NCBI RefSeq assembly: GCF_011759385.1
Contig: NZ_JAARLY010000007.1
Span: forward strand, 62,001 to 126,000
Length of the DNA: 64,000 bases
Direction of reading: 5' to 3'
Source: Oleiagrimonas sp. C23AA
Lineage (GTDB): Bacteria > Pseudomonadota > Gammaproteobacteria > Xanthomonadales > Rhodanobacteraceae
Below are positions 36,548 to 44,219 of this stretch, one piece after another (within the stretch, counting starts at the first letter, position 1; the number at the start of each line of letters is the position of its first letter). A model generated the notes under the pieces. That model was not told the DNA's origin, searched no databases, and saw only the letters and a program-made list of their open reading frames with translations. Made by a program: the position numbers and the translations under genes.

Positions 36548-37969
36548 TCATGCGGCACTGGCCATGTCGGGGCTGACCGACAGCGGCGTGGCGCCGAACC
36601 AGGCCAGCGACCCGGCCAGGGCGGCGACTTCGCCCAGAATCAGCATGGCCGGTGCGCGCACCTGGTGACGGCGCGCCAGGGCGGGCAGGTGAGACAGTGT
36701 GCCGGTAATGACGCGCTGGTTGGCGCGGCTGCCGTTTTCGATCAAGGCGAACGGTGTGCTGGGTGCGCGGCCGTGTTGCAGTAGCAGCGCGGTCAGGCGA
36801 TCGAGCTGGGCCACCCCCATATACACCGCCAGAGTCTGACGCTCGGCGGCCAGCGCGGCCCAGTCCAGCGTGTCCAGTGAATTGGCGCAATGCGCCGTCA
36901 CCAGCCGCACCGATTGCGCCAGTGCACGATGGGTCAGAGGGATGCCGGCATAGGCGGCACAGGCGCTGGCCGCGGTGATGCCAGGCACCACCTCATAGGG
37001 AATATGGTGCGCACGCAGGCACTGCAACTCCTCGCCGCCGCGGCCGAACACGAACGGGTCGCCGCCTTTCAGCCGCACCACGCAACGGCCGGCCCTGGCA
37101 TGCTCGATCAGCAGCGCATGGATACGCGCTTGGGTGGCGTGATGGTCCTCGCCGGGCAGCTTGCCCACGGCAATGCACTCGGCATCGCGTCGTGCCAGCG
37201 CAAGGATGGAGGCATCGACCAGGCGGTCGTAGGCAATCACATCGGCACGGTTGAGCGCGCGCAGGGCATTGAGCGTGAGCAGGCCTGGGTCGCCGGGGCC
37301 GGCGCCGACCAGAATCACGCGACCGGCCGATGGGCTGATTTCTGATTCCAGCGCATCGAGCAAGGTCTGCTCGGCTTGCTGCGGCTGCTCGCGGCGCAGC
37401 CACGCCGCCACGGGGCCATCGTGCAACCAGTCATAGAAGCGCCGTCGCGCATCCAGTTGCGGCCGGTGGGCGCGAATACGTTCGCGCTGGCGGTGCGCCA
37501 GCGCGACCAGCGCGCCAGTGCTGTGATCGAGTAGTTGCTCGATGCGCTCGCGAAGCCGGCGCGCCAGCATTGGCGCGGCGCCTGCCGTGGACACGGCGAC
37601 CACCAGCGGTGAGCGGTCGATCACTGCGGGCACCTGAAAGCTGGACAGCGCCGGATCATCGACCACATTGACCCAGACCCGGCGTGCCTGGCCGGCATCG
37701 GCCACCTGCCGGTTGAGCGTGCGATCGTCCGTTGCGGCGATGGCCAGCCAGACCGCATCCAGCTGTTCAGGACGGAATTTCTTGTCCGACCAAGTCAGCT
37801 CGCCATCCCGCACCTTCGCAGTCAGTTCCGGATCCAGTTCACGGGCCACCAGCTGCACGCGCGCGCCGGCCTTGAGCAGCATGCTCGCCTTGCGCGCCGC
37901 CACGCTGCCGCCGCCGACGACCAGCACGTCGCGATCACGCAGGTTGGCAAACAGCGGGTACAGATGCAT
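36548..37969 (-). CDS. cysG: Siroheme synthase CysG (multifunctional)
   Basis: A 473-residue fusion making siroheme from uroporphyrinogen III, the cofactor of the sulfite reductase encoded nearby. The N-terminal precorrin-2 dehydrogenase/sirohydrochlorin ferrochelatase domain (about 1-150) starts [10 protein letters not shown] and has the dinucleotide motif [16 protein letters not shown]. The C-terminal SUMT methyltransferase domain (about 215-460) shows [40 protein letters not shown] and [13 protein letters not shown]. It is divergent from cysB over a gap of about 240 bases, where CysB binding would be expected. Confidence 0.96.
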   Translation of the reverse strand: MHLYPLFANLRDRDVLVVGGGSVAARKASMLLKAGARVQLVARELDPELTAKVRDGELTWSDKKFRPEQLDAVWLAIAATDDRTLNRQVADAGQARRVWVNVVDDPALSSFQVPAVIDRSPLVVAVSTAGAAPMLARRLRERIEQLLDHSTGALVALAHRQRERIRAHRPQLDARRRFYDWLHDGPVAAWLRREQPQQAEQTLLDALESEISPSAGRVILVGAGPGDPGLLTLNALRALNRADVIAYDRLVDASILALARRDAECIAVGKLPGEDHHATQARIHALLIEHARAGRCVVRLKGGDPFVFGRGGEELQCLRAHHIPYEVVPGITAASACAAYAGIPLTHRALAQSVRLVTAHCANSLDTLDWAALAAERQTLAVYMGVAQLDRLTALLLQHGRAPSTPFALIENGSRANQRVITGTLSHLPALARRHQVRAPAMLILGEVAALAGSLAWFGATPLSVSPDMASAA

Positions 37970-38127
37970 GCGGGGCGTGTGCCTGGAGGAAAGGCCATCA
38001 CGCTAACGCCGCTGCCGGGGCGGCGGAAATGAGCATGCGTGGTTCCCATATGTCCGCGATGCATGTCTGTACTTGGATCGTTTCAAATGAAACATTTTTT
38101 GGATGGATAGACGTCCGAAAGTCCAAG

Positions 38128-38156
38128 TAGACGGGTTGCCGGCTTGCTGATATATA
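38128..38156 (+). promoter_or_regulatory. Possible promoter of the cysB leader-cysB transcript
   Basis: TAGACG (38128-38133) and an unusually AT-rich TATATA (38151-38156) are 17 bases apart, in the cysG-cysB divergent region. A 5-bp hairpin (ccggc/gccgg, 38172-38186) lies in the expected untranslated leader, followed by the leader ORF ribosome site (ggaga, 38196-38200). Confidence 0.35.
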
Positions 38157-38207
38157 TGAATGGCATAAAACCCGGCGCTGGGCCGGAGTTACCTCGGAGA
38201 AGACCCT

Positions 38208-38315
38208 ATGAAACGCAACCTCAAAGCCAATCTCATTAATTGCTGCTGGCGCTCCTACGTAAGCCTTGCCACCGCCTCTTCGCTGCAACAATCACCCGGA
38301 GAACGAAGCTCATGA
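38208..38315 (+). CDS. Candidate cysteine-sensing leader peptide of cysB
   Basis: A 35-codon reading frame starting at ATG 38208, seven bases after a ggaga ribosome site and ending in TGA at 38313-38315. The stop overlaps the cysB ATG (38312) as ATGA. The peptide starts MKRNLKANLINCCWRSYVSL; codons 12 and 13 are consecutive TGC cysteines and codon 14 is the rare amino acid Trp. Placement before the cysteine regulator gene, tight coupling and the Cys pair fit a translated leader whose ribosome would pause when cysteinyl-tRNA is scarce. No intrinsic terminator is seen inside, so control through cysB translation is more likely than attenuation. Existence and role are inference. Confidence 0.55.
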   Translation: MKRNLKANLINCCWRSYVSLATASSLQQSPGERSS

Positions 38316-39313
38316 CACTCACCCAGTTACGTTACATCGTTTCCATTGCCGACTCCGGTCTGAACATCACTCTGGCTGCCGAGCGCATCCACGCCACCCA
38401 ACCGGGCGTGAGCAAGCAGCTCAAGCAGCTTGAAGGTGAACTCGGCTTTCAGCTGTTCACCCGCAAGGGCAAAAGCCTGCACGCGGTCACCCCCGCCGGT
38501 CAGCAGGTTATCGCCCGCGCCCGCGCGATCCTCGAAGAAGCCCGCAGCATTCGCGCCCTGGCGGCCAATCTGCGCGGTGATGATCGCGGCGAACTGACCA
38601 TTCTCACCACCCACACCCAGGCGCGCTTCGTGCTGCCGCCGGCGGTGGGTGCTTTCAAGCAACGTTATCCGATGGTGGGATTCCATCTGCGTCCGCACGG
38701 CGATGCCCAGGTCATGAGCCTGTTCGCCGGTGGTCAGGCGGATCTGGCCATTATCAGCAGCAGCGGACCGGCGCCGCTGGGCGGCCTTTCCGTGCCGCTT
38801 TACAGCTGGTCGCGCGCGGTAGTGGTACCGCGCAGTCATCCGCTGGCCACGCTGGGCCGTCCGCTGCGCCTGGGCGATCTGGCCGGGCAGCCGCTGGTCA
38901 GCTACGACTCCTCGCTGCGCCCGGAGTCCTCGCTGCGTCAGGCCTTCGTCAATGCCGGCATGACGCCGCGCTTTGCCTGCACCTCGTCGGACGCCGACCT
39001 GATCAAGACCTACGTGCGCGCCGGTCTGGGCGTGGGCATCCTGGCCGAAATGGCCGTGTTGCCCGAAGACACGCGTGACCTCAAGGTGCTCGATGCCAGT
39101 CATCTGCTGCCGCCGTGCACCACCTGGCTGGTGCTGCGCCGCGACCGCGTGTTGCGCAGCTACACGTTGAGCCTGGCCGAGCAACTGGCGCCGCATCTGG
39201 ACCGTCGCGACATCCAGGCCGCTTTGGCCGGTGACGCCACGCCGGAGTGGCCGACGCCGCCGAACTGGAATGAGCTCAAGAGCCAGTTCACCACGCCATC
39301 GATGGTGGCCTGA
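38312..39313 (+). CDS. cysB: LysR-type regulator of sulfur assimilation CysB
   Basis: A 333-residue LysR regulator of the CysB/Cbl type. It starts MTLTQLRYIVSIADSGLNIT, with the helix-turn-helix in residues about 1-60 (AAERIHATQPGVSKQLKQLE), which binds promoters of cysteine genes. The ligand domain holds ILTTHTQARFVLPPAV and ISSSGPAPL, regions that in CysB sense N-acetylserine, sulfate or thiosulfate. Length (E. coli CysB has 324) and the cys gene neighbourhood support CysB. The start overlaps the stop of a 35-codon leader ORF; its ggag ribosome site lies inside that ORF at 38298-38301. A strong terminator follows. Confidence 0.93.
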   Translation: MTLTQLRYIVSIADSGLNITLAAERIHATQPGVSKQLKQLEGELGFQLFTRKGKSLHAVTPAGQQVIARARAILEEARSIRALAANLRGDDRGELTILTTHTQARFVLPPAVGAFKQRYPMVGFHLRPHGDAQVMSLFAGGQADLAIISSSGPAPLGGLSVPLYSWSRAVVVPRSHPLATLGRPLRLGDLAGQPLVSYDSSLRPESSLRQAFVNAGMTPRFACTSSDADLIKTYVRAGLGVGILAEMAVLPEDTRDLKVLDASHLLPPCTTWLVLRRDRVLRSYTLSLAEQLAPHLDRRDIQAALAGDATPEWPTPPNWNELKSQFTTPSMVA

Positions 39314-39343
39314 GTCCTAGGTTCTGCCACCTAAGCTGCACCT

Positions 39344-39380
39344 CACAACGCCCGCGCCTGTCGCGGGCGTTGTGATTTTT
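39344..39380 (+). terminator. Strong intrinsic terminator of cysB
   Basis: A perfect 13-bp stem (cacaacgcccgcg, 39344-39356, with 39362-39374), a 5-base loop, then attttt. Confidence 0.93.
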
Positions 39381-39441
39381 GCGCCAGCCACAACTTGTGG
39401 CGGGTGCTGCCGGCGGCGTGGGTGTTTTACTTGGACGCTTA

Positions 39442-39662
39442 GTAGTTAGGCGCTGGATGCCAGCGTGCGCTGGCATGACGGATAGCCGGGGTTCCTGGAT
39501 GACACACGCTGGATGCCCGAGCAAAGCGCGTGTATCCCGTCGTAGTCTCAGCTGGCCCGAACGCATGCGGGCTGTACACCCATGGCTTTGAAGAGCACTT
39601 CAAGCATCGGCAAGCGCCCGGCTCACCTGCTCGTCATCCCGGCGAACGCCGGGATCCAGTGC
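39442..39662. repeat. Intergenic repeat fragments between cysB and cysH
   Basis: The 393-base stretch 39381-39773 has no credible gene. It holds two short palindromes of the kind scattered through xanthomonad genomes: tgccagcg with its complement (39458-39475) inside a ctggatgccagc...gctggcatgacgg context, and atcccggcg with its complement (39636-39655) inside a cgtcatcccgg...gggatccag context. Each looks like half of a mobile intergenic hairpin element, now degenerate. The remaining bases show no structure I can name. Confidence 0.55.
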
Positions 39663-39773
39663 CTTTTGATGACGATTAGACGCACCGTAGCTTCGGCAGG
39701 GACGACCAGCCCTCGCGAGGTAAGACAGCGCATGAAGTCGCTTGGCCTCTAGTGACATCTCGCCGCCTGCGGC

Positions 39774-40490
39774 TCACACATCCACATGAAGCCCGCATTC
39801 GCGCTTCAGTCCGAAAAAGCGCGTGTCTTCCGCGCTCATGTCGGCGCTCAGGGGGCGTGTGGTGTGGGTGTCGCCGATGGACACGTAACCCTGATCCCAC
39901 AGCGGGTGATAAGGCAGGTCGTGCGCGGCCAGATATCGGCCGATGTCGCGATCGGTCCAGTCGGCAATGGGGTGCATCTTGAAGCGGCCATTGCGCCAGG
40001 TGACAAAGGGCGTTTCGGCGCGGCTGGCGGACTGGTGGCGACGCAGGCCGGCAAACCACGTGCCGGCGTGAAGTTGCTCCAGCATGGCCTGCATCGGCTC
40101 GACCTTGGCCAGACGGTTGTAGCGGTCCAGGCCGGCCTCGCCCTTTTCCCAAAGCGCGCCGTGGCGTGCTTCCAGCCAGCCGGGGGAAAGATGCGGGCGG
40201 CCGATGTGCAGGTTCAGATCCAGGCGCTGCCGCAAGGTGTCGACAAAGCGATAAGTCTCGGCAAACAGGTAGCCGGTGTCGATCAGGATCACCGGAATAT
40301 CGGCACGCTGGCGGGTTAAAAGGTGCAGCGATGCGGCGGCCTGGGCACCGAAGCTGGAGGAAAGCACGTGCGTGCCCGGCAGGTGCCGCAAGGCCCAGCC
40401 CACGCGCTCGGCAGCGCTCAACGATGCCAGCATCTGGTTGAGCCGTGCCAGCGTGGCGGCATCATGTGCCGGCACCTCGCGCGCGCTCAT
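39774..40490 (-). CDS. cysH: Phosphoadenosine phosphosulfate reductase CysH
   Basis: Thioredoxin- or glutaredoxin-dependent reductase of 238 residues turning PAPS into sulfite. The P-loop-like [15 protein letters not shown] (about 45-59) and [18 protein letters not shown] are typical. The catalytic cysteine is in the C-terminal ECGLHV motif. The paired cysteines that bind the 4Fe-4S cluster of APS reductases are absent ([15 protein letters not shown] here), so the substrate is PAPS, and an APS kinase must exist elsewhere. The start overlaps the cysI stop by 4 bases (ATGA); last gene of cysJ-cysI-cysH. Confidence 0.95.
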   Translation of the reverse strand: MSAREVPAHDAATLARLNQMLASLSAAERVGWALRHLPGTHVLSSSFGAQAAASLHLLTRQRADIPVILIDTGYLFAETYRFVDTLRQRLDLNLHIGRPHLSPGWLEARHGALWEKGEAGLDRYNRLAKVEPMQAMLEQLHAGTWFAGLRRHQSASRAETPFVTWRNGRFKMHPIADWTDRDIGRYLAAHDLPYHPLWDQGYVSIGDTHTTRPLSADMSAEDTRFFGLKRECGLHVDV

Positions 40491-42181
40491 GAGGTGGTCT
40501 CCAAGACGGCGCGCCGCGCCGGCGGTGTCACCAACTGGGCGCGTACGCTGAAATCCCCAAAACCTTCGTTGGCTTGCCGTTCGGCGGCATAACGAGCAAA
40601 CAGCGTATCCAGCTCGGCGACGATGGTGGCCTCGTCGATATTTTCGCGATACACCGCGTTCAGGCGTTGGCCGCTGAAGTCGGCGCCCAGACGCAGGTCA
40701 TAGCGCCCAAGCGCGCGCCCGACCAAGGCGATTTCGCCCAGATAGGGGCGCGGGCAGCCGTTCGGGCAGCCGGAAATGCGCAGCAGGATCGGCGCATCGG
40801 CAAGGCCGTGTTTGCCCAGCAAGGCCTCGGCCTGATCGAGTAGCGCCGGCAGATAGCGCTCGGCTTCGGCCATGGCCATGCCGCAGGTGGGTAGCGCCAC
40901 GCAGGCCACGGCATGACGGCGCAGCGGCGTGGCCGTGGCGTAGCTGTCCAGGCCGTATTCGGCTACCAGTGCGTCGATGGCGTCGCGGTCGGCAGGCGCT
41001 ACGCCGGCGATGATCACGTTCTGGTTGCAGGTCATGCGCAGATCGCCGGCATGCACTTCGGCGATGGCGCGAAGGCCGCTTTTCAGACGTCGCTTGCCGA
41101 CATCGGCCACGCGCCCGGCGGGAATATGCAGGGTCAGATGCCAGGTGCCGTTTTCGCCCTGCATCCAGCCGTAGCGATCACCGTTGTGCGTGAAGCGGGC
41201 ATCGCGCGCTGGTGCCAGCGTGAAACCAAGCCGTGATTGAAGTTCGGTCTTGAACCAGTCAAGGCCGCGATCGTCGATGGTGTACTTCAAGCGCGCGTGC
41301 TTGCGGTTGGCGCGGTCACCAAAATCTCGCTGCACGGCGACGATATGCCAGGCCGTCTCCAGCAACTGTTCCGGGGGCACAAAGCCAATTACATCGGCCA
41401 GCTGTGGATAGGTGGCCGGGTCGTTGTGGGTGGCACCCATGCCGCCGCCCACGGCAACATTGAAGCCGGTAAGTTGTCTGTCCTCGATGATGGCTATCAG
41501 GCCCAGATCCTGGCTGAACACGTCGATGTCGTTGTCCGGCGGAATGGCCAGGCCGATCTTGAACTTGCGTGGTAGGTAGGCATCGCCATACAGCGGCTCG
41601 TGTTCGGTCGCGGTATCGGCCAGCTTTTCGCCGTCCAGCCACAGCTCGTGGTAAGCGCCAGTGCGTGGCATCAGGTGCTCGGAGAGTTTCGTGGCCCAGT
41701 CCACCGCCTCGGCGTGAGCCTGCGATTGCACCGGGTTGGCCGAGGCCACCACGTTGCGATTGACGTCACCGCAGGCAGCCAGGGTGTCGATCAGGCTGGC
41801 GTTGATCGCCGTCATGGTCGCTTTCAGTTGCTGCTTGATCACGCCATGCAACTGGAAGGTCTGGCGCGTGGTGATGCGCAGCGTGCCGTTGGCGTAGGTG
41901 TCGGCAATGGTGTCGAAGGCCAGCCACTGCGTCGGTGTCAGCACGCCGCCGGGCAGGCGCGCTCGGATCATGAACTGGTAGTCCGGTTCCAGCTTCTGCA
42001 GGCGACGTTCCTCGCGCAGGTCACGGTCGTCCTGCTGATAACTGCCGTGAAACTTCAGCAGCTTGTTGTCGTCCTCGCTGATGGCGCCGGTCAGCGGGTT
42101 GGCCAGGCTCTGGGCAATCGTGCCGCGCAGGTGGCGGCTTTCGAGCTTGACGCGTTCCATGTCCGAAGCGGGTGTGCTCAT
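40487..42181 (-). CDS. cysI: Sulfite reductase [NADPH] hemoprotein beta-subunit CysI
   Basis: Siroheme/4Fe-4S subunit of 564 residues reducing sulfite to sulfide with six electrons from CysJ. The coupled-cofactor cysteines are C427, C433 (CVALPTC), C472 and C476 (SGCPNGC); the last also ligates the siroheme. The N-terminal half has [20 protein letters not shown] and [14 protein letters not shown], and NVVASANPV matches the substrate-binding region. Siroheme comes from CysG in the same cluster. It is preceded by a terminator-like hairpin between it and cysJ, and followed by cysH with a 4-base overlap. Confidence 0.97.
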   Translation of the reverse strand: MSTPASDMERVKLESRHLRGTIAQSLANPLTGAISEDDNKLLKFHGSYQQDDRDLREERRLQKLEPDYQFMIRARLPGGVLTPTQWLAFDTIADTYANGTLRITTRQTFQLHGVIKQQLKATMTAINASLIDTLAACGDVNRNVVASANPVQSQAHAEAVDWATKLSEHLMPRTGAYHELWLDGEKLADTATEHEPLYGDAYLPRKFKIGLAIPPDNDIDVFSQDLGLIAIIEDRQLTGFNVAVGGGMGATHNDPATYPQLADVIGFVPPEQLLETAWHIVAVQRDFGDRANRKHARLKYTIDDRGLDWFKTELQSRLGFTLAPARDARFTHNGDRYGWMQGENGTWHLTLHIPAGRVADVGKRRLKSGLRAIAEVHAGDLRMTCNQNVIIAGVAPADRDAIDALVAEYGLDSYATATPLRRHAVACVALPTCGMAMAEAERYLPALLDQAEALLGKHGLADAPILLRISGCPNGCPRPYLGEIALVGRALGRYDLRLGADFSGQRLNAVYRENIDEATIVAELDTLFARYAAERQANEGFGDFSVRAQLVTPPARRAVLETTS

Positions 42182-42201
42182 GGGGCGATGTCCGGAAATT
42201 C

Positions 42202-42230
42202 AAAAAAAGACGGGCGGCGCGGGGCCGCCC
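42202..42230 (-). terminator. Terminator-like hairpin between cysJ and cysI
   Basis: Read on the minus strand, a 7-bp GC-only stem (gggcggc/gccgccc, 42230-42212) is followed after three bases by seven T (42208-42202), the standard form of an intrinsic terminator. It sits after the cysJ stop and about 20 bases before the cysI start, so it would lower cysI-cysH transcription relative to cysJ or act as a control point. Confidence 0.65.
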
Positions 42231-42244
42231 ACAGGGAAAGGGGT

Positions 42245-44050
42245 TCAGTAGACGTCGCGCGCGTAGCGACCGTCGGCGGCCAGCGCGTCCAGCCAGGCGT
42301 GTGCGTCCTCGGTGCTCTTGCTGCCATGGCGCTGGGCGATGGCCAGCAGCGTGGCGTGCACGTCGCGAGCCATGCGCAGGGCATCGCCGCACACGTACAC
42401 GTGGGCGCCGTTTTCGATCCAGTCGTAGAGCGCAGCGCCGTGTTCGCTCATGCGCTGCTGCACGTAGAGCTTGTCGGTCTGATCGCGCGAGAAGGCCACG
42501 TCCAGCTTGAGGGCGCCGGCCTGGTGCGCGGCCAGCCATTCGTTCTGATACAGAAAATCGTCGCGGCGGTGGCGATGGCCGAAAAACAGCCATTGCCGAC
42601 CGCGGGCAGCGGTGAGCTGGCGTTGCTGCACGAAGGCACGGAACGGCGCCACACCGGTACCGGGGCCGATCATGATGATGTCGCGGCCATCATCGGCGGG
42701 CAGGCGGAAACGCTCGTTGGATTCGATGAACACCGGCACCTGCGCGCCTTCCTCGACCTGGCTCAGGAAGCGCGAGGCCACGCCCCAGCGCGCCGCGGCA
42801 CCGTGGCCGCGTTGCAGGTGGGCCACGGTCAGATGCGCCTCGTCCTCGTGCATCAACGGGCTGGAAGCGATCGAATACATGCGCGGCGCCAGCGGACGCA
42901 GTGCGGCTACCAGCGCGGGCGCGTCCCACTCGGCCGGGTGGTGCTGCAACAGATCCAGCAGTTGCCACTCATCAAGCGTGCGCGCCAGGGCATCGCGCTG
43001 ATCGGGCCCGAGCATTTGTTTCAGCGCGGCGTGATCGCCACGCTCGGCCTGCGCGGCCAGCAGCGGGCGCGTCAGCCGGGTCAGTTCGCGGCGCTGACCC
43101 AGCCAGTCGGCCAGCGCCAGGCGCTCGCCCTTGTGCTCAACCTGCGTGTCGCCGTCCAACCCGGTGCCCTGCAACACCGCCTCGACCAGCGCAGGCGACT
43201 GCCTCGGCCACACGCCAATGGCGTCGCCCGGTGCGTAAGCAAGTCCGCTGCCTTCCAATGACAGCTCGATGTGGCGTACTTCGGAAAGGCTGTCGCGCCC
43301 GCTGATGCGCTGGTTGCCCAGCACCTCGGCAGCGAAGGGGCGTTCGCGCGAATGGCGCGATGGCGTGGCGGTGCGCAGTGGTGTAACGCTGGCCAGCGGC
43401 GTCGTCTGCGCGGCGCCAGTTTGTTGCCGTGCTTGCGCCAATACCGCGTCCAGCCACGGCTCGGCGACGGTTTCGATATCCACGTCGGCCTCGCCGCGCG
43501 GATGCATGGCGGTAGCACCCAGCTCGGACAGGCGCGCGTCGATGCGCCGGCCGATCACGCAGAAATCGGGGTAGCTGGAGTCGCCCAGCGCCAGCACGGC
43601 GTAACGAAGCTCGGGCAGCTTCGGCGCGCGGCGGCTCATCAGGAAATCCATGAACGCGCGGGCATCGTCCGGCGGCTCACCTTCGCCCTGCGTGCTGATT
43701 ACCACGTACAGCTGCGTTTCCTGCTTGAGCTGGCGCACCGGATAGGCATCGGTGCGATGCAGATTGACCGCCACGCCTTCTGCACCCAGACGCTGCGCCA
43801 GCTGCTCGGCGGCACGCTTGGCGTTGCCGGTCTGGCTGCCGTAGAGCACGGTGGCCGTGCTCGTTACGGGCAGCGAGTCTGATGCCGATGAGTCGGCATC
43901 GAGTGGCCGCTTGTGCGCGGCGGCACCGGCCAGATAGCCCGACAGCCATTGCAGCGCCGAGGGCGAAAGCTGCGCACTCAACTGTTCAGCGAGGGCGCGC
44001 GTGTCGCTTAGTGCGGTATCGGGGAGCAGGGCGGAACGGGCAGCGGACAT
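42245..44050 (-). CDS. cysJ: Sulfite reductase [NADPH] flavoprotein alpha-subunit CysJ
   Basis: Diflavin reductase of about 601 residues passing electrons from NADPH through FAD and FMN to CysI. The flavodoxin/FMN domain begins at TVLYGSQTGNAKRAAEQLA (about 66-84) with STQGEGEPPDDA. The FAD domain shows PRMYSIASSP, and the NADPH domain has MIGPGTGVAPFRAFVQQR, WLFFGHRHRRDDFLY and a C-terminal aromatic end (GRYARDVY). ATG 44050 is used; a GTG nine bases upstream is also possible and neither has a clear ribosome site. Divergent from recC over about 170 bases; first gene of cysJIH. Confidence 0.96.
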   Translation of the reverse strand: MSAARSALLPDTALSDTRALAEQLSAQLSPSALQWLSGYLAGAAAHKRPLDADSSASDSLPVTSTATVLYGSQTGNAKRAAEQLAQRLGAEGVAVNLHRTDAYPVRQLKQETQLYVVISTQGEGEPPDDARAFMDFLMSRRAPKLPELRYAVLALGDSSYPDFCVIGRRIDARLSELGATAMHPRGEADVDIETVAEPWLDAVLAQARQQTGAAQTTPLASVTPLRTATPSRHSRERPFAAEVLGNQRISGRDSLSEVRHIELSLEGSGLAYAPGDAIGVWPRQSPALVEAVLQGTGLDGDTQVEHKGERLALADWLGQRRELTRLTRPLLAAQAERGDHAALKQMLGPDQRDALARTLDEWQLLDLLQHHPAEWDAPALVAALRPLAPRMYSIASSPLMHEDEAHLTVAHLQRGHGAAARWGVASRFLSQVEEGAQVPVFIESNERFRLPADDGRDIIMIGPGTGVAPFRAFVQQRQLTAARGRQWLFFGHRHRRDDFLYQNEWLAAHQAGALKLDVAFSRDQTDKLYVQQRMSEHGAALYDWIENGAHVYVCGDALRMARDVHATLLAIAQRHGSKSTEDAHAWLDALAADGRYARDVY

Positions 44051-44219
44051 GTAAGGCACGTGGCGGCATCGATGATCGTCGATGCTAGGCCGCAGCCCAT
44101 CTGCAATTGAAAGGATGCCTGCGCATGCGGTTATGCGGCGTCGGCATGTCGCAACACGTGCGACTTCGCAGCGGCAGCATTAAGTCTTAGGCTTGCCCGA
44201 TGCAGGCAGCGAGTGGCGC

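Noticed and set aside
41600-43261. A 553-codon + strand frame opposite cysI and cysJ
   Set aside because: Both sulfite reductase subunits are unmistakable on the minus strand and the antisense product has no recognisable domain.
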